From Zymoseptoria tritici IPO323 (taxonomy: Eukaryota; Ascomycota; Dothideomycetes; Mycosphaerellales; Mycosphaerellaceae), in assembly GCF_000219625.1 (NCBI RefSeq), contig NC_018211.1, forward strand, positions 1,612,001-1,676,000: DNA of 64,000 bases, read 5' to 3'. Every line of letters starts with the position of its first letter. Positions within the stretch are counted from its first letter, which is position 1. The position numbers and the translations under genes are program-made. Below are positions 41,468-50,999 of the stretch, piece by piece. The notes beneath the pieces were generated by a model. That model made no database searches. It was not told the DNA's origin and saw nothing but the letters and a program-made list of their open reading frames with translations.

Positions 41468-42361
41468 CTAGAGGAGGGACTTGTACCAATCGTAAAGTTG
41501 CCCGAGTGTAACATCAGGACCGCGTACAAAGGTGCTGCCGGTAGTCGCTTCCCATTCGCACTCTCCATTGTGGTACGAAGAACGGACGTCCTTCACCGAG
41601 AATCGAATCACCTCTACCTTCCTCGCTGGCCCACGAAGCACCCTCGCCCGCCGCCAAGACGCTTCAGGAAAGCCCAGACTGCTACCGGAAAACTTCTCGT
41701 ATGCCAGGAACCGTGGGCAGTCTCGATCTTCGACGCGGTCCGGAATCGAGACAAGTGGCAATGAAAAGTCGATCTCTCGGTCGTCAACCCAGTCCTGCTC
41801 GTCCTTTCCATCTGTCGCACTCCAGCCCTCCGGATCGTCATCGTGTCGCACGTTGTCCGCGTAGTCTGGCAAGTTTTGCGTGTCAAGTATAACGGAGTCG
41901 AAAGGAGCTCCAAGGTGCTGGGTCAGTAGCCAGCCTACTTGAAGTCGATGTACGGTGGGTGCCCGCTCAATGCCCTTGAACATGATCTTCTGCATCCGAG
42001 CGGTCTTCAGAGCTGCGCTGAAGGTATGATTGATCAAGTGCAGCGGAGCCAGTGAAGCCAGAGGCTGCAGCTCCCGTGGGCCTCTTTCCTTTTCGGCCAA
42101 AGTAGCCAGCTCAACGAGGATGTTCTCTAATAACTCTGGCACAGCGAAGACTCTACCAGCGGCGGTAGCAGGTCTGGGTATGGTCGAAAGGATGCCCGTC
42201 ACTGCGGTCCGTGCTTCGGCTCCGCAAAGGCTTGCCAGCAGAGTTGCGGTCTTGGCTGCCTCTTCGGCGGCTTTTGCTGCAGCGTTTGCAACTTGAGCGG
42301 CGGTTCTGGCGGCTTTGATTGCGGCTTTGGCTGCGGTCTTGACTGTCGAGAGGTCGGACAT
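41468..42361 (-). CDS. F-box-like protein, tandem paralogue 3, with Ala-rich helical extension
   Basis: Intronless, 297 aa, ATG at 42361. The first about 50 residues are strongly Ala/Lys-rich with an 'AAKAAxxAA' rhythm ('TAAKAAIKAARTAA', 'NAAAKAAEEAAKTA'), absent from the other two copies. The F-box-like core follows at about residue 70 ('VFAVPELLENILVELATLAEKE', 'LASLAPLHLINHTFSAALKTARMQKIMF'). Later blocks match the cluster: 'FPEASWRRARVLRG' and 'GPDVTLGQLYDWY', after which it ends abruptly without the RGTL..PQVL tail. The middle is Asp-rich and differs. It is the most diverged of the three. Confidence 0.82.
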   Translation of the reverse strand: MSDLSTVKTAAKAAIKAARTAAQVANAAAKAAEEAAKTATLLASLCGAEARTAVTGILSTIPRPATAAGRVFAVPELLENILVELATLAEKERGPRELQPLASLAPLHLINHTFSAALKTARMQKIMFKGIERAPTVHRLQVGWLLTQHLGAPFDSVILDTQNLPDYADNVRHDDDPEGWSATDGKDEQDWVDDREIDFSLPLVSIPDRVEDRDCPRFLAYEKFSGSSLGFPEASWRRARVLRGPARKVEVIRFSVKDVRSSYHNGECEWEATTGSTFVRGPDVTLGQLYDWYKSLL

Positions 42362-42916
42362 GGTCGCGCTGTCTTGAAGGCGGTGAAGCTGAATTCATGT
42401 GGTAGCTATCAATCAGAAGTGCGTCAATACCAGTGTCGATGGTGAAAGTGGATGTGAGTTTGCGGCGATGTGCGTTGTCGGTCGGCGGAGGTTGAAGACG
42501 TGGAAGTAAGTGCTGAACGGAAGATCTCCTTGCCTCTGATCTGGTTGATGCAAGCGTAAAGCTGCGGTGGTTAACGTCAGAGTTTCGATGTCGTGGTGTT
42601 AAAGTTGATGCCGAGTCGAGAAATGAGAGACAAGTGAAAGGTAGAGAAGGGAAGGCGCAGACAGATGCTAGTCCAAAACGGACGACGAGTTCTGAAGTGA
42701 AGTGTTTGCACACGCAAAAAGTGCCTGACGTGTGTAAGATCAGATGTAAAAGTATTTATTCATCGGTGAAGTCTGCCAATGCTTACAAAAGTTCGCTCAG
42801 GGTATCAACCACGCCAACCTCCAACTTCCCGCCAATCTCCTCTTCAAGCTCAGCCCACATCAAGTATTCCCAGGGTGCACCGAATCCCTCCGCTCACTCG
42901 CGCAAGCGAGAAGATG
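42362..42916. other. Intergenic region
   Basis: 555 bp between paralogue 3 and the 3' end of SNT1. No gene seen. Confidence 0.4.
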
Positions 42917-45900
42917 CTACCTCCTATTCGAAGGCGGCGGTGGCGGCGGAGGAGGCTGTCCATACCCATAACCCGGCGTACCCCGTCTATACAATCCCTG
43001 CTGCTGCTGCTGCTGCTGTTCTTCCTGCTGTCTCCTCCGAAACTGCTCTCCCTGCGCCTGCTGCTCCTGCTGACGTCTCCGCTCTTCGTGCTGCATCACC
43101 GCCTCCGTATCCCTCATCGCCTGCTCCCTCACGCCCATTGGTTGATGCTGTTGCTGCGGCGGCGGGCCAGGTCGATGCTGCGAGAACGGCGAGTTGAATT
43201 GTGGAGGCTGCATCGGCTGCGCGCCGCCGCGAGGATAGGCGCCCTGCTGCTGGACTTGTTGCATTTGCTGCTGCTGGCGCTGACGCTCCATCTCTTGTTC
43301 TTGATGGCGTTGGTCGTGATGTCGCTGTTCTTGCTGGCGATGAGCATTGAATTGTTCGTTGCGTTGACGTTCGGCGCTAATGGCGTCGAAGCGCATGCGA
43401 TAATCGGCTTCTTCGCGGTCGCGGCGTATGGCTTCCTCGCGACTGTGGTCGTTGGCCGGGCCACTGGGGAAGCGCGGCATCATATTAGGATCACCGGTGA
43501 TGGAGCTGTTGTGGGAGTGAACTGCACGATTCTGGGCGGGAGGAGCTTGCGAGAAGGGTGGCGGTTGGTGGGACGCGCCGTATGGATTGTTGTGAAGATG
43601 ACTGGATGGTGGTGGTCCACCCATGGCACCTCGCTGATCTCTTGACCCTGCAGGCTGTTGTGAGTTCATCGACGAAGTTCTCGAGTGACCCATCGCGTGT
43701 GGTGGCGGCGACGGGTTGCCTCGGCTGTTCATCGAGCTCATCATCGAACTCCTGTGGTGCGGGAAGTACGGCGCTCGACCATCTCTGTCCAACGGAGCAT
43801 TCGGCGGACTAGACTGACTTCCTTGGCCACCAAGGACGCGCGACTGCCAGTCCTGCTTGTGAGGCTGTGGTGGCTGCTGCATCGGCGTGGCATTACCGGA
43901 GGAGTGCTCGTGCTTGAGACCAGGTGCGGGAGTCGTCGAGCCTTGCTGTCCAAACGAGCCGCGATGGAAATGTCCTTGCGGCATGGTAGGCTGCCCGAAC
44001 GTCTCACGTCGCGATGGAACAAGATTTGAAAGCCCCTGTGGTGTCGAGGAGCGTGGCGGGTATGGACCTGGTGCTGGTGAGGCGACACGAGTCGGTGCAG
44101 ATACAAGGCTTTCACGCTTCATCGGCTTGGTCTCTTCGGGCTCGGAGTTGAGGATCGACAGCAAGTTGGAGCGCTTCGGCGGCTCAGGAGCAGGAGTCGA
44201 CACGGTCGAGGGTGCCGGATTCGAAGGGTGCTGCGGAGGAGCAGAAGTCATGGCAGATGGAGGACGAGAATACTCTAGCTTTGGCGAAGGTTGATAATGC
44301 GGCCGACCACCAAAAGATGATAGCGGTGCATTGCCCATCGGCAGCATGCCGGAAGGACTGAAAGCCGGCATTCGTCCCATGCCCTGGCCCAGGAAAGCAT
44401 TCCGTGGAGGCGTGGGTCCGCGCTCTTCCAACATCGACTTTCGATCTCCTGCGGGTGCCGGGATCTGCTGCTTGGCTGGTGAACCATGTGTGTGCGGAAC
44501 GCCCTGCCGAGGCATACGATCCTCCATGCGCACATCTCGCACATCATCGTACTGTGCTTGCATGCGGAGTGCTTTCTCCTGTTCGCGATGCAATTCCTGC
44601 ATGTAATGGTGATCAGGCGCGTTGGACAATGTGCGAGCAGGCTGTGCGGGTGGCGGCTGGCTTCGAGGCGGCACAGAACTGGTTTCCTGTGCCATGCGGA
44701 ATGCAGAAGTTGGCTGCATACTCGGTCGCGGCTCAGCACGAGCATCCGACAAGAAGCCCAATCGGGAGCCAAGCGGATGCCCCAGGCCGCCACGAGGATG
44801 CGCAGGATTCTGCATGGGCGGAATCACAGGGTTCGACGCGGGTGGCATGGGTCCCGGTATGGCACGCGGTGCAGGGACAGGCGTGCCCTGTGCGGAAGAT
44901 ACGTATCTTGGCTTGGGCGGGAATTGAGGCGGTGAGTTGTGCTTCGGCATGGGAGCTTGCGAAAGCGACATTGGCTCGTCCATGTCCATCGCATCCTTCT
45001 GTGGGGCAATCGCACGTGGAGTGCTGGCTTGTTGAGGATTGTCGTACTTGCGCTTGACGATAGGTGTAGGTGTGGGAGGTGGACCGAGATCTTCTCCACG
45101 CTCGCGACGGACGTTGGCGTTGTTCGCTGCATCTTCGAGATCAGATCTACCGCCCTCAATCTGGCGCGAATAATGGTTCTTAATCATAGTCTGTGTTTTC
45201 GTGCCCATGTGGTTGGCGATAGCTGCAAAGTCGGTGCCAAAGTGGGCGATGTACTTGAAGAAGTCCGTCTGTTCCGGTACAGACCAGTAGCTGCTAGCAC
45301 TCTGCTTAGGAATGGGACCAGTCGGTCTGCCTCGTTCAAGGTCATCGCCAACTCCGGGCTGCATACAATAGCCGTCGTGGGTGTAGACAGCTTGGGCCTC
45401 AGGAGGAGGGTGCATGGCTTGATGACTGGTGTGGAAACCAGTCAGCAAACTTGCTTCTTCCAGACTGGGCGCCACCGGGCGTTCTTCATTCGGGATTGCA
45501 GTCGGTGCGGCAGCCAAAGCTGCGAGCTGTTGCGTCTTCGCCTTGCGACCAGGCTTGCCCTCGCCGGCAGCTCTTCGCTGCTTCTTGGCCGGCTTCTCGC
45601 CGGTAGCGTCATTGTCTTGCCTTGAACCAGGACCAAGCTTCTTTGCTGGCGACGGTCCTCCAAGAGCTGCCTTGGCTTCCACTTCTTTCTCGCCAAAGGT
45701 GGTCGGCGCTGCAGCTCTTTTCGGACGTCCATTTTCATTGGAGGCGACGACATCCTCAGTCCGATTGAGGTCTGCCATGAGCGCTGACCCTCTAGATGGA
45801 CGACCCTTGCCACCTCTGCCACCACCACGTCGCCCTTTGAACCTCTTGGCACGGTTGTCTCTGAATCTGCCGTCCCATTTATTGGCGTAGTAATGCGCGA

Positions 45901-48900
45901 TGCAGTCCTTGTAGGTACGATTCGGTAAAAGAGAAGCGATCTCGCCCCACTTCTTGGGAGTATCCTTGAAAGCCGCAATGAAGATTTGCTGTTCAGCCTC
46001 AGTGAAGTCGTCGGTAGGCGGCTCGTACGAGAACACCAGCGTGAGCGATTCGGGGTCCCGGAGTCGGTTGGAATTGAGCAGAGCGGTGCGTGCAACCAAC
46101 TCCTCGGTCAGTTGATCCGGCAGTCTGGCCTCCTTCTCCATGTCGGCCTGTACCTTCTTCGCCTCTCGATCGAGTTTCTCTTGTTCGATCCTGGCGGTCT
46201 CTTCAGATTGCTTCAGCACCTGCTCGATCTCATACTCGCTGCTGAATTTGTGAAGACGTCGTCCTTCCATCCGTCCCTCTGCGAGTGGAGTGACGACCGG
46301 GCCCATTGTTGTGTCAAGTTCAGGAACGGGTTCCATCGATTGCTGTCGTTCAAGCTTGTCTTGCTCCTCTTTCACACGGTCCAGCTCCTCGCACTCTTCT
46401 CGCCAAAGTCGATAATGCTCTTCGAATGTGCCAAGCTTGTCCTCTTCGATCTCTTCCTCTTCTTGCAGCTCATCCTCAATCGCACCCATGACTTCGGGCA
46501 TTGCATCGGCCAAGCTCTTGACATTGTCTTGGAAGATGTCTGTTGTCTCGAATGGCTGCCGATCCTCCTTCTTGATCAGATATGGAAGGCGAACGACCAC
46601 AGGACTGCGTCTGCGCAAGCGTCGAACATCCTTGACATCGCTCTGCTCCTTGATGGCAACATCAGTCACTTCATCCCCTCCATGAGGTGTCGAGATCTCC
46701 GGACCATCGTCACTTTCAGACGACTGAGCAGTAGGCCGGACAGTCGTTCGAACAGGCTCTGTTTGGCCCTCATCAATGTCCATATCGTCCTCGCGGAACT
46801 CATTCTGTCGCTGCAGATCCTTGGTAGAAAGTCGCGCCAGACGGGCAATGGACTCCAATGGCGTTGTCGCTCGGTACTCGCGAGCACTGAGGTCAACCAT
46901 CTGTGATTTAAGCTCGCGCTCCTTACGCGCGTGCTTTGCTTCCAAGAGAGTTGCATCTTCCTCTGCATCTGCTTCATCCAGCTCGTCATCTTCGCTGCTG
47001 GTGTCAATGAGCTCCGCCTGCTCTTCCGGAGCCTTGCCGAAGAAATTCTGCCGTGCAGAAGGTCCATCTGTGATTGACTTGCGCTGAGACTGGTCGTCAT
47101 CGATGCTCATCTTGTCGTCAATGCGTGATCGAGAGGTCATGCCCGCAGGCGGTGCGTGAGAAGGTTTTTGCTCCTGACTCTCCACCCTCTTTTGCATCTC
47201 GCCGAACGAACCTCGTCCGTCGTTGAATGATGACTGGCTAGTCGGTCGCTGCTGCTGCCGCTCCTCGCCATTGGCATCTCTCTTGGAAGGTATCACTGGG
47301 CCAGCCTTGTCCGTATGCGCTGGAAGACCCGGTCGCCTCCATTCGTAAGATCGATTGCCCGGGAATTGATTGCCCTGGAATTGACCCCATTGAGGATTTC
47401 TTGGACCACCGAAAGGTGCTGTTGGTGCGATTCTTTCAGTCATTCGCTGTTGTGCCTGCATGTTACGCTCGTTCGGTCGGGACATCATCGCCGGAGCTCG
47501 AGCAGCCTTGGGCGCTGTAGGAATCGCCGCGGTCGTCAGCTTGGGTGAAACGCTGAACGATTGCTTCCGCGGTCCAGAAGGAGCTGATGGTGGTGGCGTC
47601 GCAGCTCTCTGTGGAGCACTCTGATCTTGCACTCCTGAAAAGCCTCCCGTCTCTGATCGTGCGGGCATCATTGGTTGTCTTGGCGACATGGCAGACTGAG
47701 CTGATGGATTGCGCATAGCTTTGGGACCAGTCGGTGCCGCGATATCGCCGAAACGGGATGATGGCGCAGGATTTGGCGAGATGGACTGTGTCAGGTGCGG
47801 TAATGATTGGCGTGTAACATTGGGCGAAGGCGGGACGGTTACAGAGGCAGACTGCTGGCCTTCGCCACGATTCATGGCATTTTGATTGCCAATGGTCTCC
47901 AACGATCGTACACCATGCAGCCTGTTGGCCGGAGGAACGACAGCATCCATCTCAAGCGCGCGAGGTGCTTTGGGTGCGGTAGGTGGAGGACTTGCATGGA
48001 AGGCCTTGGGGGCCGCTGGTGCAGCCTTTGGCGCTGTAGGAGCGTTAGCCGGCGGCGCTGGCGCTGAAGACGTTGCTGTTGATTGGATTGGCCTGTCGTC
48101 ACCGATGGGCTTCTGCTCCTGCGCTGCAGGCTGCTCAGCTACAGGTGGCGCAGGTTTGGCTTCAGGCGTGGGCTTTGGAGGTTGTTGCGGCTGGCTGTTT
48201 GCTGCAGTTGGAGCAACAGAGAAGCTGAAGGCTGGTACCGACGGCGGCAAATGTATTGACGGCGACGATGCGCGAGATCCATATCTGTTGGCGGTCGTCT
48301 CGGCGCGGCCATTAAGATATGCTGGTGTTTCCGGTGGTGGATCTCTCCGACCATCGCGAGACATCGTTGGAGAAGCCTGCGAAAGAGATGGTCTTCGAAT
48401 AGAAGTGTCAGCACCTGCGCTCTCTAGAATTGCCAGTCTCTCGGGATTGATGGGCAGCGCCTGTGAAGGCTGATATGCCGCAGCGGGACCAGGTCCATTA
48501 TTGCTAATTGTTCTTGTGTCTGCTCGTCCCGGTGGAAGGTCTCTCCTGAGGCGGTCGGAATCTCGCTCTCGGTCCATCCAGTCATTCCTGCGATCATCCT
48601 CCCGACGGTCAAAACGCCGCTCATCTCTCCGATCGGTTACTGGCTCTCGACCTTCCCGTGACACATCCCGACCGAATCTTGGTGGCGGACTACGCTCACC
48701 TCGACGGATCAGATCTGGTCGGTCATCAAGTGGTGGTCGTCGTCCACCGCGAACCGCAGGTCCAAAGTCTCCTCGGCCACGACCTCGTCCAAATCCGCCT
48801 CGAAAGTTGGAAGTCGTTGCTGAGAAGGGAGGATTGTCGGAGTATGTTGAAGTGGCAGAAGGAGGTCCGTCGCGGGAGTTTCGTCTCACAGGTCTTGTAT

Positions 48901-49279
48901 CGATATCGCGAGGAGGGAAGTCGTTGAACTTTCTTGGTGGCGGAGAGCGTTCGCGTGGTGGAGGTGATCTGTCTCGTCGGTCCGGGTAGTCTCGCTCGCG
49001 AAATGGTCTTGCGCGGTCACCACCGCTACCGAGCGGCGGCGCATCACGGAGCGTTCTGGGAGGTCCGCCAGTATTTATTGCGCTTGGTGGAGGTCCGCGC
49101 GGAGGAGGTCCGTCGAATTGAGATCGGGGTCCTCTTGGCGCATCTGCGCCTCGAGGTGGCGGACCGGTATGTCTGCCGTCAAATACATTCGCGGCCGAAG
49201 GTCTTCGGTCTGCAAATCGCGGAGGTGAGCGCGAACGGTCAGCCGGTCCTCGATAACCCGACCCATTTCTATACGACAT
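42917..49279 (-). CDS. SNT1: Snt1-like SANT-domain corepressor (Set3 complex subunit)
   Basis: Scaffold of the Set3C histone-deacetylase complex, related to NCoR/SMRT. Intronless 2120-aa frame, ATG at 49279. The N-terminal 700 residues are disordered and Arg/Pro/Ser-rich ('RSRSPPRFADRR', many 'PRD' and 'RRDPPPE' stretches). A helical, charged region follows with 'FEEHYRLWREECEELDRVKEEQDKLER'-type coiled coil. SANT 1 lies near residue 1083 ('DDFTEAEQQIFIAAFKDTPKKWGEIASLLPNRTYKDCIAHYY'-type sequence). SANT 2 lies near 1330 ('SYWSVPEQTDFFKYIAHFGTDFAAIANHMGTKTQTMIKNHY'-type). The paired SANTs identify the family. The C-terminal 700 residues are Pro/Gln/Met-rich with polyQ and an eight-Pro run ('YGQPPPPPPPPSNRR') encoded by a CAG/CTG-rich stretch near 43000-43290. 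Confidence 0.93.
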   Translation of the reverse strand: MSYRNGSGYRGPADRSRSPPRFADRRPSAANVFDGRHTGPPPRGADAPRGPRSQFDGPPPRGPPPSAINTGGPPRTLRDAPPLGSGGDRARPFRERDYPDRRDRSPPPRERSPPPRKFNDFPPRDIDTRPVRRNSRDGPPSATSTYSDNPPFSATTSNFRGGFGRGRGRGDFGPAVRGGRRPPLDDRPDLIRRGERSPPPRFGRDVSREGREPVTDRRDERRFDRREDDRRNDWMDRERDSDRLRRDLPPGRADTRTISNNGPGPAAAYQPSQALPINPERLAILESAGADTSIRRPSLSQASPTMSRDGRRDPPPETPAYLNGRAETTANRYGSRASSPSIHLPPSVPAFSFSVAPTAANSQPQQPPKPTPEAKPAPPVAEQPAAQEQKPIGDDRPIQSTATSSAPAPPANAPTAPKAAPAAPKAFHASPPPTAPKAPRALEMDAVVPPANRLHGVRSLETIGNQNAMNRGEGQQSASVTVPPSPNVTRQSLPHLTQSISPNPAPSSRFGDIAAPTGPKAMRNPSAQSAMSPRQPMMPARSETGGFSGVQDQSAPQRAATPPPSAPSGPRKQSFSVSPKLTTAAIPTAPKAARAPAMMSRPNERNMQAQQRMTERIAPTAPFGGPRNPQWGQFQGNQFPGNRSYEWRRPGLPAHTDKAGPVIPSKRDANGEERQQQRPTSQSSFNDGRGSFGEMQKRVESQEQKPSHAPPAGMTSRSRIDDKMSIDDDQSQRKSITDGPSARQNFFGKAPEEQAELIDTSSEDDELDEADAEEDATLLEAKHARKERELKSQMVDLSAREYRATTPLESIARLARLSTKDLQRQNEFREDDMDIDEGQTEPVRTTVRPTAQSSESDDGPEISTPHGGDEVTDVAIKEQSDVKDVRRLRRRSPVVVRLPYLIKKEDRQPFETTDIFQDNVKSLADAMPEVMGAIEDELQEEEEIEEDKLGTFEEHYRLWREECEELDRVKEEQDKLERQQSMEPVPELDTTMGPVVTPLAEGRMEGRRLHKFSSEYEIEQVLKQSEETARIEQEKLDREAKKVQADMEKEARLPDQLTEELVARTALLNSNRLRDPESLTLVFSYEPPTDDFTEAEQQIFIAAFKDTPKKWGEIASLLPNRTYKDCIAHYYANKWDGRFRDNRAKRFKGRRGGGRGGKGRPSRGSALMADLNRTEDVVASNENGRPKRAAAPTTFGEKEVEAKAALGGPSPAKKLGPGSRQDNDATGEKPAKKQRRAAGEGKPGRKAKTQQLAALAAAPTAIPNEERPVAPSLEEASLLTGFHTSHQAMHPPPEAQAVYTHDGYCMQPGVGDDLERGRPTGPIPKQSASSYWSVPEQTDFFKYIAHFGTDFAAIANHMGTKTQTMIKNHYSRQIEGGRSDLEDAANNANVRRERGEDLGPPPTPTPIVKRKYDNPQQASTPRAIAPQKDAMDMDEPMSLSQAPMPKHNSPPQFPPKPRYVSSAQGTPVPAPRAIPGPMPPASNPVIPPMQNPAHPRGGLGHPLGSRLGFLSDARAEPRPSMQPTSAFRMAQETSSVPPRSQPPPAQPARTLSNAPDHHYMQELHREQEKALRMQAQYDDVRDVRMEDRMPRQGVPHTHGSPAKQQIPAPAGDRKSMLEERGPTPPRNAFLGQGMGRMPAFSPSGMLPMGNAPLSSFGGRPHYQPSPKLEYSRPPSAMTSAPPQHPSNPAPSTVSTPAPEPPKRSNLLSILNSEPEETKPMKRESLVSAPTRVASPAPGPYPPRSSTPQGLSNLVPSRRETFGQPTMPQGHFHRGSFGQQGSTTPAPGLKHEHSSGNATPMQQPPQPHKQDWQSRVLGGQGSQSSPPNAPLDRDGRAPYFPHHRSSMMSSMNSRGNPSPPPHAMGHSRTSSMNSQQPAGSRDQRGAMGGPPPSSHLHNNPYGASHQPPPFSQAPPAQNRAVHSHNSSITGDPNMMPRFPSGPANDHSREEAIRRDREEADYRMRFDAISAERQRNEQFNAHRQQEQRHHDQRHQEQEMERQRQQQQMQQVQQQGAYPRGGAQPMQPPQFNSPFSQHRPGPPPQQQHQPMGVREQAMRDTEAVMQHEERRRQQEQQAQGEQFRRRQQEEQQQQQQQGLYRRGTPGYGYGQPPPPPPPPSNRR

Positions 49280-50999
49280 GACACGCCAGGCGCCTCGGGT
49301 ATTCTTCGGTGAGGTCCTGCAGATTACCGCATTGGCTGGGAAAGCGGACTTCGGTGGTCGACACCCAGAACAGGGCGCGTTGGATGACTCGTCGATACCG
49401 CGACGGTGATCTCGTGCGATTTGTTTTCGATGTCGTGGTTGAAAGATGGCTCCACTTTAGTGTCTTGGATTTAAGCTTTCCAATTAGACTTTGCAGGGGA
49501 CGTGCGTTTTGCGGGCGGGAGAACCGAAGCCAGCCCAGCTGAGAGGAGCCTGACCTGAGGAGAAGAGATGAGGGCAACGCGAAAATGAGCGACGATGCTG
49601 ACTCCTTCCTCGAAAAGGTCCGGAAATCGTGCCGGTCAGGATGTGGTGTGTCGAAAAGGATGATTCTGAAGTGGCCGCCCTCGGTGAGCCGCTGGGATCG
49701 GTTTCGTGGAATCCAGGGACGTGGTCGTGCGAAGTCCTCCGACCGGATTTCCTCTCGCGATTTCTCGGTGGCGCCCAAGGAACAAAGACAGCGGACGAAC
49801 CAGAGTGATGTTCGACACGCGATGGAAGAATTGAATGTCGGCTTGGCGTGATTGAAGCAGGGAGTCGCAAGACGGAGTGAGGACGATGTTCATGTCTACA
49901 GGTGAGAGCATGATGAGCATCGACAGAGAAGGCACACGCACACACACGCATCGTCCCGCCTAGCCTTGCTTTGCAGAAGCCTCAGAACATCGGCAGCATG
50001 GGAACCGGGCCAGGATCTAACACAAGCCACGGGAAAGACAGCCACACCAGGATCCACGCCAATCTGGAACTTCGTTGTTGATGTCGATGATGATTGGTCC
50101 ATTCACTTCGATGGCACTAGTTCTGCAGGCTTGCCGAGAGCCCGTCAGACCGTTTCGAATGATCCTAGCATGGAAAGGCAGGGTACGCGGTGACATGCCG
50201 TGCCAGTCACACGCTGTGGGCAGGAGATGTGTGTGCTACATTTAAAACGTACATCCCAGTACATAGTCGTTCTGCTGCAAATATCACACACACAGCATGA
50301 CCACTCTGATCGACTGACGATGATGAATCCCCTCCGATGAGCGGGTCGACAAAACTCTGCATCAGCCAGCGGCACCATGGTTTATGGGACCATGATCCAT
50401 CACATCGCCATGCATGCGCTAGCCTGAAATTCTCCCCAGTCCAGTCGCTCCGAGCGGATCGACCAGCTGGCAGCCGCCCACGCAAGGATTCGCGACCACG
50501 GTCGGGCGGTGCAATGTCGTAATGCTTTCTGTCCCTGAGCACCCTGCAGGTGCGCGCGTGGTGTGTGAGAGAATGATGCGGATGGCAGCATGTTTGTCTC
50601 CTCTGTCCCATCATCACGCTGTGCTCTCCCGAGTGAACCGTCTGTGTGACTCCGTGTATGGCATCTGCACCGCATCTCACGGGTCTCGTACCCGCTGTTC
50701 CTGGGTCCGACAGAGCGGAGTGTTCCCTCACGCCGTTGCAAGGCTCGGCGCCTCCCGATGCTGGCGTGCGATGTTTCGCTTTTTGGCGGGGATTGGTCAC
50801 TTGGAGGAATCTTGACTCTTTTGCTCGATACTGACGACTTCCAAGGACTTCTTGTCGTGCATGAACGAAACATAGCTTTGAAGGACAGGTGAAATGGTTT
50901 CGTGCAGAGTCTCTAATCAATCTGTCTGTCGGACACAAGGAGATGTCGGTCTGGCAGTAGCGCACATCTCCTTCAACAACATTTAACATTCCCGAGTCA
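49280..50999. other. Gene-poor interval and SNT1 leader
   Basis: 1.72 kb. The first 500 bp upstream of SNT1 is open on the minus strand (49778-49269) but has no recognisable sequence and is probably leader. A 338-codon minus frame at 51223-50207 overlaps the HECT-like gene in another frame and shows no domain; I do not call it a gene. Confidence 0.4.

Noticed and set aside
49269..49778. 169-codon frame upstream of SNT1
   Set aside because: No domain; lies in the leader of SNT1 and overlaps its start in another frame.
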